Source of the DNA: JAKAQB01 sp035702855
GTDB lineage: Bacteria > Actinomycetota > Acidimicrobiia > Acidimicrobiales > Palsa-688
Assembly (NCBI GenBank): GCA_035702855.1
Contig: DASSZM010000156.1
Span: forward strand, 1-6,798
Length of the DNA stretch: 6,798 bases
Direction of reading: 5' to 3'
Of the stretch, positions 5,555-6,798 are shown in pieces. The notes beneath the pieces were generated by a model. That model made no database searches. It worked only from the letters and a program-made list of their open reading frames with translations, and was not told the DNA's origin. Every line of letters begins with the position of its first letter. The stretch's first letter is position 1. The position numbers and the translations under genes are program-made.

Positions 5555-6373
5555 TCACGCCCGCCGGCGGTACCACCAGGCCGTGAGCACACCGGTCGCG
5601 GCCAACGCCAGGGCCGGGGCGCGGCGCAGTCCACGGCGGGACGCCGGCTCGGCGACCGGGGCGGGCTCCGCCGGGGCCGGGGGATGCCCGGCGACGGGCT
5701 CCGGGTCGGGCCGCAGCTCGAAGCGGGCGACCTCCCAGCCCCGCAGCAGGGCGATGCGCCGGAGCCGGCGGTCCGGGTTCACCGCCACCGGGTGGCCGAC
5801 GGCCTCGAGCATCGGCAGGTCCGTGATCGAGTCGCTGTAGGCCCAGGAGCGGTCGAGGTCGATGCCCTCCCGGCGGGCCAGCTCGCGGATGAGGTCCGCC
5901 TTGGCCGGGCCGTAGGCGTAGCGCTCGAGCCGCCCGCTGTAGCAGCCCCGCTCGTCGAGGATGGCCCGTGAGGCGATCACCGTGTCGACGCGCAGGCGGG
6001 CCCCGATGGGCTCGGCGAGCTCCTCGGGGGCGGCGGACACCAGCACGATGCGGCGCCCGGCGGCCCGGTGCTCGGCGATCAGGGCGACCGCCTCGGCGTG
6101 GGTGATGGGGTCGATGGCGTCGCCCAGGCCGGCGCCGACGAGGCGCCGCACCTCCGCCTGGTCCCAGCCGCAGGTGAGCGACAACACCGACTTCTGCACC
6201 CGGGCGACCCGGTGCGGGCCCGCCCCCCACCGGACGTAGACGAGTTGCGTGGCCGCGCCCTGGAGCAGGTTCCGCCGGCGCAGCAGCCCCGCCCGGAAGA
6301 ACGCCGGGGCGAACGCCATCATCGACGACTGCGCCAGCACCGTCTTGTCCAGGTCGAAGAAGGCGGCCTCCAC
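5555..6373 (-). CDS. HAD-IB (SerB-like) phosphatase with C-terminal membrane anchor
   Basis: Haloacid dehalogenase superfamily hydrolase, subfamily IB, 272 residues. It hydrolyses a phosphomonoester through a phospho-aspartate intermediate; the substrate is unknown. Motif I is FFDLDKT (5-11, nucleophile D7, acid D9), motif II is VLVSAAPEE with S113, motif III is K158 in YGPAKADLI, and motif IV is YSDSITDLPML with D181 and D185. The cap lies between motif I and motif II, as in phosphoserine phosphatase relatives. After the catalytic domain (to about 220) comes a Pro/Ala/Glu linker (223-245), then a short hydrophobic helix (about 253-267) and a basic end, WWYRRRA, typical of a tail anchor with the enzyme on the cytosolic side. 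HAD-IB proteins of this class include SerB-like enzymes and phospholipid phosphatases, and the anchor slightly favours a membrane-linked substrate (inference). The GTG start is fixed by an in-frame TAG 12 nt upstream. It diverges from a PhoU-like gene. Confidence 0.93.
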   Translation of the reverse strand: MEAAFFDLDKTVLAQSSMMAFAPAFFRAGLLRRRNLLQGAATQLVYVRWGAGPHRVARVQKSVLSLTCGWDQAEVRRLVGAGLGDAIDPITHAEAVALIAEHRAAGRRIVLVSAAPEELAEPIGARLRVDTVIASRAILDERGCYSGRLERYAYGPAKADLIRELARREGIDLDRSWAYSDSITDLPMLEAVGHPVAVNPDRRLRRIALLRGWEVARFELRPDPEPVAGHPPAPAEPAPVAEPASRRGLRRAPALALAATGVLTAWWYRRRA

Positions 6374-6385
6374 GACCAGATCCTA
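6374..6385 (-). promoter_or_regulatory. -10 box for a leaderless HAD transcript
   Basis: On the minus strand TAGGAT (6385-6380) is followed by six bases and then GTG at 6373. The TAG is in frame with the gene, closing the frame directly upstream. No Shine-Dalgarno sequence is present. Confidence 0.62.
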
Positions 6386-6405
6386 CGGCGGGCGGGACAC
6401 GTGCC

Positions 6406-6421
6406 GATTGTCACCAAATGG
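6406..6421. promoter_or_regulatory. AT-rich island midway between two divergent -10 boxes
   Basis: GATTGTCACCAAATGG is one of the most AT-rich short stretches in the window. Its TTGTCA (6408-6413) reads TGACAA on the other strand and centres on the exact midpoint of the two -10 boxes (6380-6385 and 6436-6441). Spacing to each -10 is 22-23 bp, too long for a normal -35, so an operator or shared activator site is more likely. No factor can be assigned. Confidence 0.35.
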
Positions 6422-6435
6422 CAGGGCGGCGTCGG

Positions 6436-6447
6436 TAGCCTCGCCGC
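6436..6447 (+). promoter_or_regulatory. -10 box for a leaderless phoU-like transcript
   Basis: TAGCCT (6436-6441), the same hexamer as at nadE, is followed by six bases and then ATG at 6448. Its TAG is an in-frame stop four codons before the start. There is no Shine-Dalgarno sequence before the ATG. Confidence 0.65.
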
Positions 6448-6798
6448 ATGGGGGAGCTCCGGGCGCGCCAGGACGAGCGGCTCGAGGTCATCGAGGCCTC
6501 GGTCATCCAGCTCTTCGCGCTCGTCACCGAGGGACTGGTCGCTTCGACCGAGGCGCTGCTCTCGGGGGAACAGGAGCTGCTCGAGGTCCTCGCCGAGCGG
6601 GAGCGCTCGATCGACGACCTGTACCGGGACATCGAGGGGCTCGTCGGCGGCCAGCTCGGCGCCGGGCGGCCGGCGCCCGGCGACCTCCGCTTCCTGCTCT
6701 CGGTCCTGCGGGTCGTGCCCGAGCTCGAGCGCTCCCACGACCTGGTCGTCCACATCGCCCGGCGGGCGGGCGGCGGGTTCGGCGCCGAGCTGTCGCCG
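6448..6798 (+). CDS. phoU: PhoU-like phosphate regulator, N-terminal part, runs off the right edge
   Basis: The first 117 codons of a PhoU-domain protein. PhoU proteins are cytosolic helical bundles that bind metal and link the PstSCAB phosphate transporter to the PhoR kinase, keeping the phosphate regulon off when phosphate is ample. An amphipathic region (about 8-70, including LAERERSIDDLYRDIEGLV) leads to the diagnostic stretch DLRFLLSVLRVVPELERSHD (79-98), which corresponds to the family's DLR...LRIV.DLERIGD signature with the Gly of RIGD replaced by His97. A full PhoU has two such repeats and about 210-230 residues, so roughly half is present. The ATG is fixed by an in-frame TAG 12 nt upstream. 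Whether pst or phoR genes lie next to it cannot be seen. A PhoU-like domain protein with another role remains possible. Confidence 0.85.
   Translation, partial: MGELRARQDERLEVIEASVIQLFALVTEGLVASTEALLSGEQELLEVLAERERSIDDLYRDIEGLVGGQLGAGRPAPGDLRFLLSVLRVVPELERSHDLVVHIARRAGGGFGAELSP

Noticed and set aside
4888..5634. A minus-strand frame opposite the helical protein and microprotein
   Set aside because: Composition is typical of an antisense shadow, and it would override the overlap-coupled plus-strand gene and the convergent hairpin.
6408..6413. TTGTCA read as a -35 box for the phoU-like gene (or GTGACA for the HAD gene)
   Set aside because: The spacing to the -10 boxes is 22-23 bp, outside the usual 16-19 bp, so I treat it as a possible operator instead.
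6319..6755. Minus-strand frames opposite the phoU-like gene
   Set aside because: The plus strand carries the PhoU signature and a well-placed start; the minus frames show no domain.
1..6798. CRISPR array, mobile element, tRNA or defence system
   Set aside because: No regularly spaced repeats, transposase or integrase motifs, terminal inverted repeats, tRNA cloverleaf or known defence domains were seen on either strand.

Overview
The window is 6.8 kb of very GC-rich DNA (well over 70% G+C by eye). It is densely coded, with strong G/C preference at third codon positions, frequent GTG starts and actinobacterial-type -10 boxes (TAnnnT). Gene content and style point to a high-GC actinobacterium, perhaps of the Acidimicrobiia; the class is inference only. 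No tRNA, rRNA, insertion sequence, prophage or CRISPR array is visible. It reads as ordinary chromosome, and no stretch longer than about 160 bp lacks a gene.

Left part, minus strand: a major facilitator superfamily (MFS) transporter starts at 1735 and runs off the left edge with no stop seen. Behind it lies an MscL-type mechanosensitive channel (2302-1862) carrying a C-terminal four-cysteine zinc-ribbon-like tail. A GC-rich stem-loop separates the two. mscL has a conventional -35/-10 promoter and a Shine-Dalgarno sequence.

Centre, plus strand: nadE, glutamine-dependent NAD+ synthetase (2460-4178), diverges from mscL. It is followed 32 bp later by a TetR-family repressor with a WHG-type C-terminal domain (4211-4870). 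That gene overlaps by 4 bp an all-helical, possibly ferritin-like protein of unknown function (4867-5403). A 24-codon single-pass membrane microprotein (5414-5488) has its own -10 box, which overlaps the preceding stop codon.

Right part: a 9-bp GC hairpin sits in the gap where the microprotein gene converges with a HAD-IB phosphatase carrying a C-terminal membrane anchor (6373-5555, minus). The HAD gene diverges from a PhoU-like gene (6448 to the right edge). Their 74-bp shared control region has an AT-rich island exactly midway between two opposed -10 boxes.

The most striking property is regulatory. Five of the eight genes have TAnnnT placed 6 or 7 nt before the start codon with no Shine-Dalgarno, the signature of leaderless transcripts. 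mscL has a leader, the possibly ferritin-like gene is translationally coupled to tetR, and tetR is probably read from nadE. No single new multi-gene system is evident. The best candidates for novelty are the microprotein and the tetR/helical-protein pair.
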